64,000 bases of DNA from Actinotalea subterranea (GCF_008364845.1 NZ_VTTP01000007.1:62001-126000), one strand, 5' to 3'. Positions 39,883-49,170 are shown, numbered from the stretch's first letter. Made by a program: numbers and translations. The notes: generated from the letters alone by a model not told the origin.

Positions 39883-42171
39883 TCAGCCTCCGGTCGCCGG
39901 CTCCACGGGAACGTTGTGACGGAAGACGTTCGTGGGGTCGTAGGCAGCCTTCGCACGGCGCAGCCGGTCGAGGGTCGCGCCGGGGAACACCCACGGCAGC
40001 ACACGCGCCTGGTCGTGGGACTCGAAGCTCAGGTACACGCCGTTCCGGGCCAGGGTGTCCCACTGCGCGTCGACGTCGGCCCCGCCCGTCGTGCGTCCGC
40101 CCGAGGCCGGCAGCCCCGTGGTGGCGAGCAGCGAGAAGGACTGCGTCCGGTGCGCGTACGCGGTCGCGTCCGGGGCGACGTCGTTGACCGCGCCGCCTAC
40201 GGACCGCACCTGGACGGTGCCGACCGCTCCGGCGTCGAGGAGGCCCGCGAGGCGGTCGGCGGTCTCGGCGTCGAGGTGGTCGACGAGGGCCGAGCGCGAG
40301 CGCAGGTGCGCCTGCCCGGTGTGGCGGTTGTGGTGCGGCGGGACGACGGCCGAGTACGGGACGAGCTGGGCCTGCTGCTGCACCACGGGCGCGATGTCGA
40401 GGAACGGCTGGATGGCCTCGACCGCCTCGTCGGTGTCGTCAGCGCCGGCCCAGACGAGCAGGGTCTGCGCGACCGCGGGCTCGGCCGCCCCGCTCCGGTA
40501 GAGGGTCAGGAAGGGCGTGAGGCGCCGGGGTGACGCCTCGACGAGGGCGCCCCAGCGGGTCAGGAGGTCGGCGGTGCGCGTGGCGTCCTGGACGACGACC
40601 GCGAAGACGACGTCGGTGACCTCGGCGGCCTCGATGTCGAACGACGTGACGACACCCATGTTCCCGCCTGCGCCGCGCAGGGCCCAGAACAGCTCGGGCT
40701 CGTGCTGCGCGTCGGCACGGACGGTGCGACCGTCGGCGAGCACGACGTCGGCGCCGACCACGTGGTCGATCGTCAGCCCGTAGGAGCGTGCGAGGAAGCC
40801 CTGGCCGCCGGCTGTGGCGAGGCCGCCGACACCCACGTCCCCGTAGTCGCCCGAGCTGATCGCGAGCCCGTGGGGGCGCAGCGTCGCCGCGACGTCACCC
40901 CAGCGGGCGCCGGCACCTACCCGGACGAGACGCCGTTCGCGGTCGAGCACCTCGACGCGGTCGAGGCCGCCCACGTCGATCAGGACCCCGCCCTCGTTGG
41001 TCGAGCGACCGCTGATGCCGTGGCCACCGCTGCGGACCGCGAGGGGCACGTCCTGCGCCGTGGCGAACCGCACGGCGTCGGCGACCTCGGCTGCGGTCGC
41101 GCACCGTAGGACGAGTCCCGGGGAGCCGGGCCAGACGTACGACGAGCGGACTGCGGCATACTCCCGGTCGCCGGGCTCGACGGCACGGGCTGTCAGCGCC
41201 GGCGGGATCGCGTCGTAGTCGATGCCGGCGACGCGCAGCCCGAGAGCCCGGTTCGACCGGGTGCCCGCTGCCGGCGTCCCGGCCGCGGAGCGTTCGGCTG
41301 CGACGGCGTCGCGCAGCGCGGGTGCGACCTCAGCGGCGAAGGTCTCGAGGGTTCGGGGGTCGTCCGAGCCGAGGATGAAGGTGCTCACGCCGTCGTCGAG
41401 CGCGTAGGGGAGCAGCTCCTCGACCCACTCGCGAGGTCCGCCCTGGAGGCCGGGGCCCGAGCCGCGCAGGTCGCCGCTGATGTTGAGGAGCCGACGGACC
41501 TCCTGGGGGTCGCGCCCCGCAGCAGCGGCGGCCTCGTCGATGACCTCGTTCCCGCGTGCGAGGTCTCCGGGCTGGAGGTACCCGAGGCTGGGCAGCCACC
41601 CGTCGGCCTTGGCCCCGACGAGGCGGAGCATGCGCGGCTTGTAGGCGCCGAGCCAGAGGGGCACGTCATGGGCGGGGGCCGGGCCCCGCTTGGCGCCGAC
41701 GACACGGTGGTGCTCCCCGTCGACCCTGAGCGGTGTGCGTGCGTCGGCGTCCCAGATGCCTCGGATCACGTCGATGGCCTCGCTCAGCGCCGTGACGCCC
41801 TGTCCGGGGGTGAGCCGGTGGCCGCCCATCGCCTCGATCGCCTCCCAGAACGCCCCGGCGCCGAGCCCGAGCTCGATGCGACCTCCGGCGAGCAGGTCGA
41901 GGCTCGCGACCGACCGTGCGAGCACGGCCGGTGGGCGCAGCGGGAGGTTGAGGACGTTCCCTGCGAGGTGCACACGCTCGGTCCGGGCCGCGACCCAGCT
42001 CAGGAGCGTCCACGTGTCGAGGAAGCCGGGCTGGTAGGGGTGGTCCTGGAAGGTCACGAGGTCGAGGCCGATGCGCTCGCTGAGCTGGGCGAGCGCGACG
42101 ACGGCGTCGGGGTCCCGGTTCTGGGGCGTGAGGAACGAGCCGAAGCGCAGGTCGTGGCCGTAGTCGGGCAA
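39883..42171 (-). CDS. Fused luciferase-like F420/flavin oxidoreductase and berberine-bridge-type FAD oxidase
   Basis: A two-enzyme fusion of about 762 residues. The N-terminal part (to about 305) is a luciferase-like (LLM) oxidoreductase: RFGSFLTPQNRDPDAVVALA, DLVTFQDHPYQPGF, GLGAGAFWEAIEAMGG. The C-terminal part is a PCMH/BBE-type oxidase with RSGGHGISGRS (His about 384, the expected 8-alpha FAD attachment), GVGGLATAGGQGFLARSYGL, and the BBE tail YDPTNVFRHN. The second attachment Cys of bicovalent enzymes is absent (the position reads SGDYGDV), so FAD is probably linked only by His. TTG 42171 with GGAAGG is preferred; TTG 42204 would extend it into the palindrome at 42191. The substrate is unknown. 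Confidence 0.88.
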   Translation of the reverse strand: MPDYGHDLRFGSFLTPQNRDPDAVVALAQLSERIGLDLVTFQDHPYQPGFLDTWTLLSWVAARTERVHLAGNVLNLPLRPPAVLARSVASLDLLAGGRIELGLGAGAFWEAIEAMGGHRLTPGQGVTALSEAIDVIRGIWDADARTPLRVDGEHHRVVGAKRGPAPAHDVPLWLGAYKPRMLRLVGAKADGWLPSLGYLQPGDLARGNEVIDEAAAAAGRDPQEVRRLLNISGDLRGSGPGLQGGPREWVEELLPYALDDGVSTFILGSDDPRTLETFAAEVAPALRDAVAAERSAAGTPAAGTRSNRALGLRVAGIDYDAIPPALTARAVEPGDREYAAVRSSYVWPGSPGLVLRCATAAEVADAVRFATAQDVPLAVRSGGHGISGRSTNEGGVLIDVGGLDRVEVLDRERRLVRVGAGARWGDVAATLRPHGLAISSGDYGDVGVGGLATAGGQGFLARSYGLTIDHVVGADVVLADGRTVRADAQHEPELFWALRGAGGNMGVVTSFDIEAAEVTDVVFAVVVQDATRTADLLTRWGALVEASPRRLTPFLTLYRSGAAEPAVAQTLLVWAGADDTDEAVEAIQPFLDIAPVVQQQAQLVPYSAVVPPHHNRHTGQAHLRSRSALVDHLDAETADRLAGLLDAGAVGTVQVRSVGGAVNDVAPDATAYAHRTQSFSLLATTGLPASGGRTTGGADVDAQWDTLARNGVYLSFESHDQARVLPWVFPGATLDRLRRAKAAYDPTNVFRHNVPVEPATGG

Positions 42172-42190
42172 GGGGCCGCCTTCCAGGGGT

Positions 42191-42206
42191 GGTTGACGTG
42201 TCAACC
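42191..42206. promoter_or_regulatory. Palindromic operator before the LLM-BBE fusion gene
   Basis: GGTTGACGTGTCAACC, two 7-bp arms with a 2-nt spacer, just upstream of the likely TTG start. On the reverse strand it contains TTGACA. The shape is like MarR-family operators; no regulator gene adjoins it. Confidence 0.5.
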
Positions 42207-42234
42207 ATACGCTTGTCCAGGGGCGGGTCGGACG

Positions 42235-42846
42235 TCAGGCCGTCGCGGTCGGGGCCCCAGGCGTGGCGCTTCCGGACGTGTCCGCGTCACCAGTGGCGCG
42301 CGCCGCCTGCTCCGCCGGCGGCGGAGGTCCCTCACCGAGTCGACGGGTGCCGGTCCAGGCCGCGACCACGACCCCGAGGGCGATGAGGACGTCGCCGACG
42401 CTGAACGTGTTGGCGAGGGGCAGCGGGGCCGGCCACGCGAACACGTCCCCGAGCCACGGCAGCAGCGGGTCCGCGACGACGGCCGAGTTCGCGAAGCCGT
42501 CGCCGTGGTCGAGCCCGGCAGCCGCCACCGCGCCGGGGGCTGCCGGCAGCACGCCCCCGTTGAGCGCGATCGTGATGCCGTTCGACGCGGCGCCCGCGGC
42601 CACGACGAGAGCCCCGGCGACGTGCCGGTTGAACCACAGGAACGCGAGGGCGACGACGTACGTCCCGACGTGCAGGACGGGCGCGAGAGCCCCGGGCAGC
42701 GGAACCTCGGTCGCGACGACCTGCAGCGCCAGGGTCGCCCAGATGAGACCCGCGTGACGCCACCGGTTCACGAGCAGGGCGGCGGACCACCTGCCCGCGA
42801 CGAGCGGGGACAGGACCGCGAGCGCGCACACGGCGACGAGGAGCAC
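42235..42846 (-). CDS. DUF5317 membrane protein
   Basis: 203 residues with about five membrane segments. It carries the family's central motif ASNGITIALNGGVLPAAPG and the C-terminal LGDVFAWPAPLPLANTFSVGDVLI. The function of the family is unknown. GTG start 42846 lies 1 nt after the stop of the upstream GGDEF-EAL gene, so they are co-transcribed. A Pro/Ala-rich tail of about 35 residues ends the protein. Confidence 0.85.
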   Translation of the reverse strand: MLLVAVCALAVLSPLVAGRWSAALLVNRWRHAGLIWATLALQVVATEVPLPGALAPVLHVGTYVVALAFLWFNRHVAGALVVAAGAASNGITIALNGGVLPAAPGAVAAAGLDHGDGFANSAVVADPLLPWLGDVFAWPAPLPLANTFSVGDVLIALGVVVAAWTGTRRLGEGPPPPAEQAARATGDADTSGSATPGAPTATA

Positions 42847-42847
42847 C

Positions 42848-45019
42848 TCAGAGCACAGCCCGGTCGTCCGCGCCCGTGCCCGCGGCGAGCGCCTGGGGCG
42901 TGTGGGGCGTCGGGGTCGTGCTGAGCCCGGCGACGGACCGGGACCCGGTCGCGGCCCGCCGGGCCACGGCCTCGGGCGACAGGACCTCGCGCGCGACCTC
43001 GTCGACGCGCCGTTCCGCGTCGAGGCGCTCGAGCACCCGGTCCGGCGTGGTCGGACGACCCAGGTGGAACCCCTGGCCGATGTCGCAGCCGAGGTCTCGC
43101 AGCGCGACGGCGGTCTCCTCGTCCTGGATGCCCTCCGCGATGACGCGCAGGCCCAGGTCTCGGGCCAGTGCGATCGTCGACCGGACGATGATGAAGTCGT
43201 GGTGGTCGCGGCCCATGTCGCTCACGAACGAGCGGTCGACCTTGAGCTCGTCGACCTCGAGGCGCTTGAGGTAGCTGAGCGAGGCGTGGCCGGTTCCGTA
43301 GTCGTCGACGGCGATGGCGACGCCGAGGTCACGCAGCGCGCCGATGACGACGTCGACGCGGGCCGGGTCGGCGAGGATGCCCGTCTCCGTGACCTCGAGC
43401 ACGAGTGCCGCGGGCGGCACGCCGTGGGCGTCGAGCGCCTCGGTCACGCGACGGGGGAGCGCGAGGTCGGACAGGTGTCGCGCGGAGAGGTTGACCGCCA
43501 TCCGCACGTCGTGGCCCGCCGAGCGCCACTGGGCGAGGACCCCGAGCGCCGAGTCGAGCACGTACGTGGTCACGGCCGCGATGAGGCCCGAGTTCTCCGC
43601 GAGCGGGATGAAGTCGTCCGGAGGGACGTCGCCGCGCGTCGGGTGCTCCCAGCGGATCAGCGCCTCGACGCCGACGACGCGCCCGTCGGCGAGGTCCACC
43701 TGCGGCTGGTAGGCGACACCGAGCTGGCCGGTGTCGAGCGCCGTGCGCAGGTCCGCGAGGAGGCGCAGGCGCTCGACGGTGTTGACGTCGAACTCCGCCG
43801 AGTACGTCGCCGTCCGGTCCCGCTCGAGCTTGGCCTGGTAGAGCGCGATGTCCGCGTTCTTCATGAGCGTCTCGGCGTCGTCGCCGTGCTGCGGTGCGAC
43901 AGCGACGCCCGCGCTCGCCCGGACGAGGAGCTCGACCTCACCGACGCGCATGGGTGCCTCGAGCGCCGCGAGCAGCGTCTGCGCCGCCGCGTGGGTCTCG
44001 GTCGTGTCGCCGCTGACGACGACGGCGAACTCGTCGCCGCCGAGCCGCGCGGCGCTCGCGGTCTCGCCGAGGGCGTCGACGAGGCGGTCGGCCACCTGGC
44101 GGAGCAGCCGGTCGCCCACGGGGTGCCCGAGCGTGTCGTTGATGTCCTTGAAGTGGTCGAGGTCGAGCAGGACGAGGCCCGGGCCGTCCTCGGGGGAGCG
44201 GGCGCCGGCGAACGCCTGGGCGAGGTCCTTGTGCAGGCGGTCGCGGTTGACGAGCCCCGTGAGCGAGTCGTGCGAGGCCTGGTGCGCGTGCCGGATCGCG
44301 GCCGCCGCGGTCAGGTACACCGCCACCACCGGCGGGCCGAGCAGCGCGAGGATCGCGATGCCCTCCTCGGCGACGACGGCGGCGACCGCGCCGATGCAGA
44401 GCAGGACGACGTGCGTGGCGAGGATGAACCGACCGTCCTCGCGCAGGATGGTGCCGACGCGCTGGCGGCTCGCGAGCGCGACGACCACGGCGACGAGGAG
44501 GCGGTTGACCGCGACCATGACGATCCCGGCCGCGATGAGGGGTCCGAGCTGGGCTGAGCCGATGGCCGTGTGGCTGCCGAAGAAAGGCACTCCGGCGAGG
44601 GCGCTGAAGACGGCGCGGGCCGCGACGACGCTGAGCGTGTACTGGGCGGTGTTGAAGGCCGACTTCTTCGCCGGCCTGCGGTTCACGAGGTCGTCCGAGA
44701 GGCTCGCGACGGCCTGTGCGATGACCGCGACGCCCACGCCGCCGATCGCGAGCAGGGCGAGGATGAACGGCGCCGAGGTGGAGATGGTCTCGGAGGTGAC
44801 CTCGCCGCGTGAGATCGGCAGGGGCCGGGCCTCGCCGAGCACGGCTGCGACCGCGAGGAACCCGATGGGCAGGAGGGCCGGTGTGGTCGCGACGGGCCAG
44901 GATGCCCCGGCCAGGACGAGGGCCAGGGCACCGAGGCCCAGGCAGCAGATGACTGCCACGTACGGGGTGAGCAGCGAGGGCGGAGCCAGGGTTCGTCCCC
45001 CGGCTCCGCCCTCGCTCAT
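42848..45019 (-). CDS. Membrane-bound GGDEF-EAL cyclic-di-GMP enzyme
   Basis: About 723 residues. The N-terminus has around seven or eight membrane segments (about 15-270). A GGDEF domain follows (DSLTGLVNRDRLHKDLAQ; RLGGDEFAVV, catalytic motif intact) and then an EAL domain (VGVEALIRWEHPTRGDVP; LKVDRSFVSDM). Both active-site signatures are intact, so it could make and break c-di-GMP. An ATG at 45019 (MSEGGAGG) is preferred; GTG 45037 overlaps the upstream small ORF. The next gene, DUF5317, is 1 nt away. A CRP-like palindrome lies upstream of the small ORF. Confidence 0.93.
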   Translation of the reverse strand: MSEGGAGGRTLAPPSLLTPYVAVICCLGLGALALVLAGASWPVATTPALLPIGFLAVAAVLGEARPLPISRGEVTSETISTSAPFILALLAIGGVGVAVIAQAVASLSDDLVNRRPAKKSAFNTAQYTLSVVAARAVFSALAGVPFFGSHTAIGSAQLGPLIAAGIVMVAVNRLLVAVVVALASRQRVGTILREDGRFILATHVVLLCIGAVAAVVAEEGIAILALLGPPVVAVYLTAAAAIRHAHQASHDSLTGLVNRDRLHKDLAQAFAGARSPEDGPGLVLLDLDHFKDINDTLGHPVGDRLLRQVADRLVDALGETASAARLGGDEFAVVVSGDTTETHAAAQTLLAALEAPMRVGEVELLVRASAGVAVAPQHGDDAETLMKNADIALYQAKLERDRTATYSAEFDVNTVERLRLLADLRTALDTGQLGVAYQPQVDLADGRVVGVEALIRWEHPTRGDVPPDDFIPLAENSGLIAAVTTYVLDSALGVLAQWRSAGHDVRMAVNLSARHLSDLALPRRVTEALDAHGVPPAALVLEVTETGILADPARVDVVIGALRDLGVAIAVDDYGTGHASLSYLKRLEVDELKVDRSFVSDMGRDHHDFIIVRSTIALARDLGLRVIAEGIQDEETAVALRDLGCDIGQGFHLGRPTTPDRVLERLDAERRVDEVAREVLSPEAVARRAATGSRSVAGLSTTPTPHTPQALAAGTGADDRAVL

Positions 45020-45027
45020 GTCTGTGC

Positions 45028-45138
45028 TCAGAACCACTTATGCCCGGCGCCGACCAGCGCAGCCACGGCAACCAGCGTGCCGGCGCTGGCCGTGATGCGG
45101 ACGATCGTGCTGTTCTTCGCGATGCGCCACTTGTCCAT
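45028..45138 (-). CDS. 36-residue hydrophobic peptide upstream of GGDEF-EAL gene
   Basis: A previously untracked small ORF: strong AAGGAGATCGACC site, ATG 45138, start MDKWRIAKNSTIVRI, one hydrophobic segment (about residues 11-31: STIVRITASAGTLVAVAALV), and the tail GAGHKWF. It ends 8 nt before the downstream ATG. A basic, amphipathic start and one membrane segment suggest a small membrane peptide that may be translated with and act on the c-di-GMP enzyme. Function unknown. Confidence 0.6.
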   Translation of the reverse strand: MDKWRIAKNSTIVRITASAGTLVAVAALVGAGHKWF

Positions 45139-45311
45139 GGTCGATCTCCTTATCAAGGGGGTCCGCGCGGCCGGAGCCGCCCCTGCCACGTCCGCTGGTG
45201 CAGCCGGTCGTGCGCATGACCTCTGGTTCTAGTGTCGGCCGACAGGGGCGCGGCCTTGAGTGATCGTTTCGTGCCGATTCGTGCCGGGTCCATGCGCTCG
45301 CCCGTTCAGGA

Positions 45312-45329
45312 TCGTGACATTCGTCACGA
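45312..45329. promoter_or_regulatory. Second CRP/GlxR-like palindrome
   Basis: TCGTGACATTCGTCACGA, 7-bp arms with a 4-nt spacer and GTGA-N6-TCAC core; 14 of 16 central bases equal the gltB site. It lies 174 nt upstream of the small ORF start. A TGTCGGCCGACA palindrome at 45233-45244, and TAGAAC read on the reverse strand at 45226-45231 (possible -10), lie between. The remaining 45139-45435 holds two 10-bp-spaced TTCGTGCCG repeats at 45268 and 45278 and no gene. Confidence 0.6.
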
Positions 45330-45435
45330 AAACGGACAAAAGCGCAGATAGGACCCGTGTGCCATCCGTGGCGCCCCGCCTCATGATCACCCGAACGGGC
45401 GAACGATTCAGCCTAACGGCTCAACGTGTCCGTGA

Positions 45436-46263
45436 TCAGAAGGGGCGGAGCAGCCGGTGCAGGAACTGGCGGGTGCGTTCCTCCCGCGGCGCACGCAGCA
45501 CCTGCTCGGGCGGCCCGTGCTCAACGATCACGCCGCCGTCGACGAACGCCACCTCGTCCGCGACCTCGCGGGCGAAGTGGAGCTCGTGGGTGACGACGAC
45601 CATGGTCCAGCCCTCGTCGGCCAGCTCCTTGATGAGCGCGAGGACGTCCCCGACGAGCTCGGGGTCGAGCGCTGACGTCGGCTCGTCGAAGAGGAGCAGG
45701 TCCGGCCGCAGGGCGAGCGCTCGCACGATGCCGACGCGCTGCTGCTGGCCGCCGGAGAGCTCGAACGGGTACGCGTCGCGCTTGTCCGCGAGGCCGACGC
45801 GCTCGAGCATCGCGAGCGCCTCTGCCGTCGCCTCGGCGACCGGGCGGCGCTGGACGACCACGGGTCCCTCGAGCACGTTCTCGAGGACGGTCATGTGCGG
45901 AAAGAGGTTGTAGTGCTGGAAGACCATCGCGGACCGGTCGCGCAGCGACGCGAGACCCGCGCGCGAGGGCGCGGCGGCGAGGTCGATGCTGACGGCGTGC
46001 TCGGTCCCGACGATGCCGATGGTGCCGGCGTCGCCGACCTCGAGGCCGTTGAGGCAGCGGAGCACCGTGGTCTTGCCGGACCCGGACTGTCCGATGAGCG
46101 CGAGCACCTGCCCGCGCCCGACGGTGAGGTCGACCGAGCGCAGCACCTCGTTCGCCCCGAAGGTCTTGCGCAGGCCGCGCACGGTCAGCAGCGGGACGCC
46201 CTGCCCGACGGCACCCACGCCGTCGGCCGGGCGCGGTGGCTCGAGCGGGTCAGTGGGCGACAT
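45436..46263 (-). CDS. Polar amino-acid (cystine-type) ABC importer, ATPase
   Basis: A 275-residue ATPase of the GlnQ/TcyN type. Walker [11 protein letters not shown]-loop [18 protein letters not shown], signature [14 protein letters not shown], Walker [13 protein letters not shown] and switch His [11 protein letters not shown] are all intact. The sequence after Walker A ([15 protein letters not shown]) and an extra loop resemble cystine importers. It overlaps the permease by 14 nt. Uptake of cystine is inferred from the leader peptide and family similarity. Confidence 0.9.
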   Translation of the reverse strand: MSPTDPLEPPRPADGVGAVGQGVPLLTVRGLRKTFGANEVLRSVDLTVGRGQVLALIGQSGSGKTTVLRCLNGLEVGDAGTIGIVGTEHAVSIDLAAAPSRAGLASLRDRSAMVFQHYNLFPHMTVLENVLEGPVVVQRRPVAEATAEALAMLERVGLADKRDAYPFELSGGQQQRVGIVRALALRPDLLLFDEPTSALDPELVGDVLALIKELADEGWTMVVVTHELHFAREVADEVAFVDGGVIVEHGPPEQVLRAPREERTRQFLHRLLRPF

Positions 46264-46927
46264 GACGGTCCAATCGCTTCTCGAGGCGGCTCTGCACCGC
46301 TGACAGCCCGAGGCAGATGATCCAGTAGACGACCGCAGCCTCGAGGTAGACGGCCATGAACTCCTGGCTGAACGCTGCGACCTCCTGAGCCCGCCGGAAC
46401 AGCTCGGTGACGAGGATGAGCGAGGCCAGCGACGTGTCCTTGACGAGGCTGATGAAGGTGTTCGACAGGGGTGGGACGGAGACCCGGGCCGCCTGCGGCA
46501 GGATGACGCGGCGCAGGGCGAGCCGGCGCGACATGCCGATCATGTACGCGGCCTCCCACTGGCCCTTCGGCACGGAGAGGATCGCCGCGCGGATCACCTC
46601 CGCGGCGTAGCCGCCGACGTTGATGGAGAAGGCGATCACCGCGCTCGGCCACGGGTCGACGAGGATGCCGACCGAGGGCAGCCCGTAGAAGATCACGAAG
46701 AGCTGCACCAGCAGCGGCGTGCCCCGGACCACGGACACGTACGCGCGCGCGAGGCCGGACAGCCAGCCCCTACGCGACAGCCGCATCAGAGCGACGCCGA
46801 GGGCGATCACGAGGCCGACGGCGAACGAGACGAGCGCGAGCGGGATGGTCCCGGCGACCGCCCCGAGCGCGACGGGCCCGAGCGCCTCGACGAGGAGGTC
46901 CCACGTGGAGCCGGACGTCACCGGCAC
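46250..46927 (-). CDS. Amino-acid ABC importer, permease
   Basis: 225 residues of the HisM/GlnP-type permease family, with about five membrane segments. Motifs are [22 protein letters not shown] and the cytoplasmic EAA loop [21 protein letters not shown], which contacts the ATPase. GTG start at 46927. It is 61 nt downstream of the substrate-binding gene. Confidence 0.92.
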   Translation of the reverse strand: MPVTSGSTWDLLVEALGPVALGAVAGTIPLALVSFAVGLVIALGVALMRLSRRGWLSGLARAYVSVVRGTPLLVQLFVIFYGLPSVGILVDPWPSAVIAFSINVGGYAAEVIRAAILSVPKGQWEAAYMIGMSRRLALRRVILPQAARVSVPPLSNTFISLVKDTSLASLILVTELFRRAQEVAAFSQEFMAVYLEAAVVYWIICLGLSAVQSRLEKRLDRHVAH

Positions 46928-46988
46928 GCCCCGCGCGCGTGGACCGGCCCCGAGGGTGCGAGGTGGGGCTCTCCGGCGCCGTGACGGG

Positions 46989-47828
46989 TCATCGCGTGAC
47001 GTCCTCGCCGAAGTACTTCTCGGAGATCTCGGCGAGGGTGCCGTCGGCGGCCAACGTCGCGAGGGCGTCGTCGACGGCGTCCGCGAGCGTGCTGCTCCCG
47101 CGGGCGAAGGCGAAGGCGCTGCGTGACTCCTCGTCGGTCTCGGCGGCGACGCGGAGCCCCGAGGCGTCGTTCGTCGTCGCGTAGTCGAGGTAGGTCAGCT
47201 TGTCGTTGATCGTCGCGTCGACGCGGCCCTGCTCGACGAGCGCCACGGACTGCGCCCAGCCCTCGACGGCCTCGATCGTGGCCCCGCTGTCCTTGGCCAG
47301 CGTCATCCAGTTGCTCGTCAGGGACTGTGCGGTCCGCTTGCCCGCGAGGTCGTCGAACGAGGAGATCGAGTCGTCGTCGGCGGCCACGACGATCACGCCC
47401 GTCGAGTACGTGTAGGGCTCGGAGAAGGTGTAGGCCTCCTCGCGCTCGGGGGTGATCGAGACCTGGTTGGCGATGACGTCGAACCGGCCCGCGTCGAGGC
47501 CCGCGAAGATCGCGTCCCACTGCGTCTCCTCGAACTCGACCTCGACACCCAGCTCGGTGGCGACGGCTGTGACGACCTCGACGTCGAACCCCGTCAGCCC
47601 GCCGGTGCCGTCCTCGTGGAACGAGAACGGCCGGTAGGTGCCCTCGGTGCCGACGGTCAGGGTCCCGGCGTCGAGAACCGCCTGGAGCGAGTCGTCGCCC
47701 GCGTCGCCGGCGGTCGCGGCGGTGGACCCCGGGGCAGCGTCGTCGGCCGGCGAGGAGCAGGCGGCGAGCGTCAGGGCCAGCGCGGTCGCGGCGAGTGCGG
47801 GACGGGCGAGGCGGGCGCGGTGCGTCAT
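46989..47828 (-). CDS. Amino-acid (cystine-type) ABC importer, substrate-binding lipoprotein
   Basis: A 279-residue extracytoplasmic receptor of the polar amino-acid class. The signal peptide ends in lipobox LAAC. Conserved features are [42 protein letters not shown] and [24 protein letters not shown] 47828 has a GAAGGAAG site. The first gene of this three-gene reverse operon, it is preceded by the Cys-Cys leader peptide. Cystine as ligand is an inference. Confidence 0.92.
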   Translation of the reverse strand: MTHRARLARPALAATALALTLAACSSPADDAAPGSTAATAGDAGDDSLQAVLDAGTLTVGTEGTYRPFSFHEDGTGGLTGFDVEVVTAVATELGVEVEFEETQWDAIFAGLDAGRFDVIANQVSITPEREEAYTFSEPYTYSTGVIVVAADDDSISSFDDLAGKRTAQSLTSNWMTLAKDSGATIEAVEGWAQSVALVEQGRVDATINDKLTYLDYATTNDASGLRVAAETDEESRSAFAFARGSSTLADAVDDALATLAADGTLAEISEKYFGEDVTR

Positions 47829-47904
47829 GGGGCTTCCTTCGGACGGGACGGGCGGACGACGGTCGTACCGGGGCGTCCGGGTCAGGTGGCGGTGCGGTCG
47901 AGCA

Positions 47905-47922
47905 GCCGACCTGCGGGTCGGC
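47905..47922 (-). promoter_or_regulatory. Leader hairpin between Cys-Cys peptide and importer
   Basis: A perfect 7-bp stem GCCGACC/GGTCGGC with a 4-nt loop lies 85 nt after the leader peptide stop and 77 nt before the importer start. It could serve as part of an attenuation switch. No T-run is present. Confidence 0.4.
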
Positions 47923-48006
47923 GGTGGCACGGCGGGGCTGCGACGGCACCTCGTCGTGCGCCGTGGGCGGCGGTCCGTGCGATGGCGGCGCGTGCGCGCC
48001 GCAGGC

Positions 48007-48090
48007 TCAGCGGCCGAGCGGGAGGCGCCGACAGCACGCCCGGCGGGGGGCGCGCTGCGGACCCGTCGCGGACGTGAGGTGAGCGGACAT
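48007..48090 (-). CDS. Cys-Cys leader peptide, putative regulatory uORF for cystine uptake
   Basis: 27 residues beginning MSAHLTSATG and ending RRACCRRLPLGR. Two adjacent Cys codons (19 and 20) near the C-terminus within an Arg-rich context resemble actinobacterial leader peptides upstream of sulfur genes, where ribosome stalling at Cys codons reports cysteine shortage. It lies 178 nt upstream of the importer start, in the 430-nt gap 47829-48258 which contains no other gene. No strong ribosome-binding site, so it may be leaderless. Confidence 0.55.
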   Translation of the reverse strand: MSAHLTSATGPQRAPRRACCRRLPLGR

Positions 48091-48258
48091 GCGGCGATTC
48101 GACCACAGGTCGCCGTCGATGTCATCCCAGGTCCACGCCCCGTGCGTGGTCCCGGCCACCCAGCTCTGAGGTGTGGGTGCATGGTGCGGCCGGCGCCCGA
48201 TGAGTTCGAGCGACCCGCGAGGTCTACCCCGTCGACCGACTCGACCGCGGAGGTTCCG

Positions 48259-49170
48259 ATGACCGTTGCACCCCTGACCGAACGTCTGATCCTGCCGGAC
48301 GCCGAGGTCCACTACGACGTACGCGGGACGGGACCGCTCCTGCTCGTCGTCGGCCAGCCGATGACCGCCGAGCCCTTCGGGCCGCTCGCCGACCTCCTGG
48401 CCGGGGAGCGGACGGTCGTGACGTACGACCCGCGCGGCCTCGGCCGCAGCACCGTGACCGACCCGTCCGCGCCCGTGACACCCGAGCAGCAGGCGGACGA
48501 CCTGGCCCGGATCGTCGAGACGCTCGACCGTGGCCCGGCGGACGTGCTCGGCAGCAGCGGAGGTGCGGTGACCGCCCTCGCGCTCGCAGCCCGTCACCCG
48601 CACCTCGTGCGCACCGTGATCGCGCACGAGCCACCCGTCACGGAGCTCCTCGAGGACGCACCGCACGTGCGCGCCGTGGTCGACGGCATCGAGGACGCCT
48701 ACCGCAGCGGCGGCCCGGCCGCGGCCTGGGGCGCCTTCGTCTCGCTCGTGATGCACAGCGGACACGTCGGGCCCGACGGCGTCCCACCCGCGTCCTGGCC
48801 CCCGCCGGGCGGGTCGGCAGCGAAGGACGAGGCGGTCGAGCAGGGTGCGGAAGACCCACCCGTGGGCGCGGACGAGCCGCCTGCACCCACGCCCAAGCAG
48901 CTCGCCGACGACGAGCTCTTCTTCCTGGCGATGCTCAAGCCGTTCACGCGGTGGCTCCCGCCGGTCGACGCCCTGCGCGCGCTGGGTGACCGCCTCGTCG
49001 TCGCCGTCGGTGAGGAGTCCCACGACGAGGTCGCGAGTCGCTCCGCGGTCGCGCTCGCACGGCTCCTGGGCCTGACGCCCGCACCCTTCCCCGGGGACCA
49101 CGGCGGGTTCATGGCGGACCCCGGCCGGTTCGCCGAGACGCTCCTGCGCACGGTCGACCGGGGCCGCTGA
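48259..49170 (+). CDS. Alpha/beta-hydrolase fold protein
   Basis: 303 residues. The nucleophile elbow is GSSGGAV and the catalytic His lies in PGDHGGFM near the C-terminus. The oxyanion region (LLLVVGQPMTAEPFGPLADL) and YDPRGLGRSTVTDP are typical. An unusual Pro/Glu-rich insertion (about 178-215, PASWPPPGGSAAKDEAVEQG) interrupts the cap. ATG 48259 has a GCGGAGG site. Substrate unknown: esterase, haloperoxidase-like or epoxide hydrolase-like activities are possible. Confidence 0.8.
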   Translation: MTVAPLTERLILPDAEVHYDVRGTGPLLLVVGQPMTAEPFGPLADLLAGERTVVTYDPRGLGRSTVTDPSAPVTPEQQADDLARIVETLDRGPADVLGSSGGAVTALALAARHPHLVRTVIAHEPPVTELLEDAPHVRAVVDGIEDAYRSGGPAAAWGAFVSLVMHSGHVGPDGVPPASWPPPGGSAAKDEAVEQGAEDPPVGADEPPAPTPKQLADDELFFLAMLKPFTRWLPPVDALRALGDRLVVAVGEESHDEVASRSAVALARLLGLTPAPFPGDHGGFMADPGRFAETLLRTVDRGR

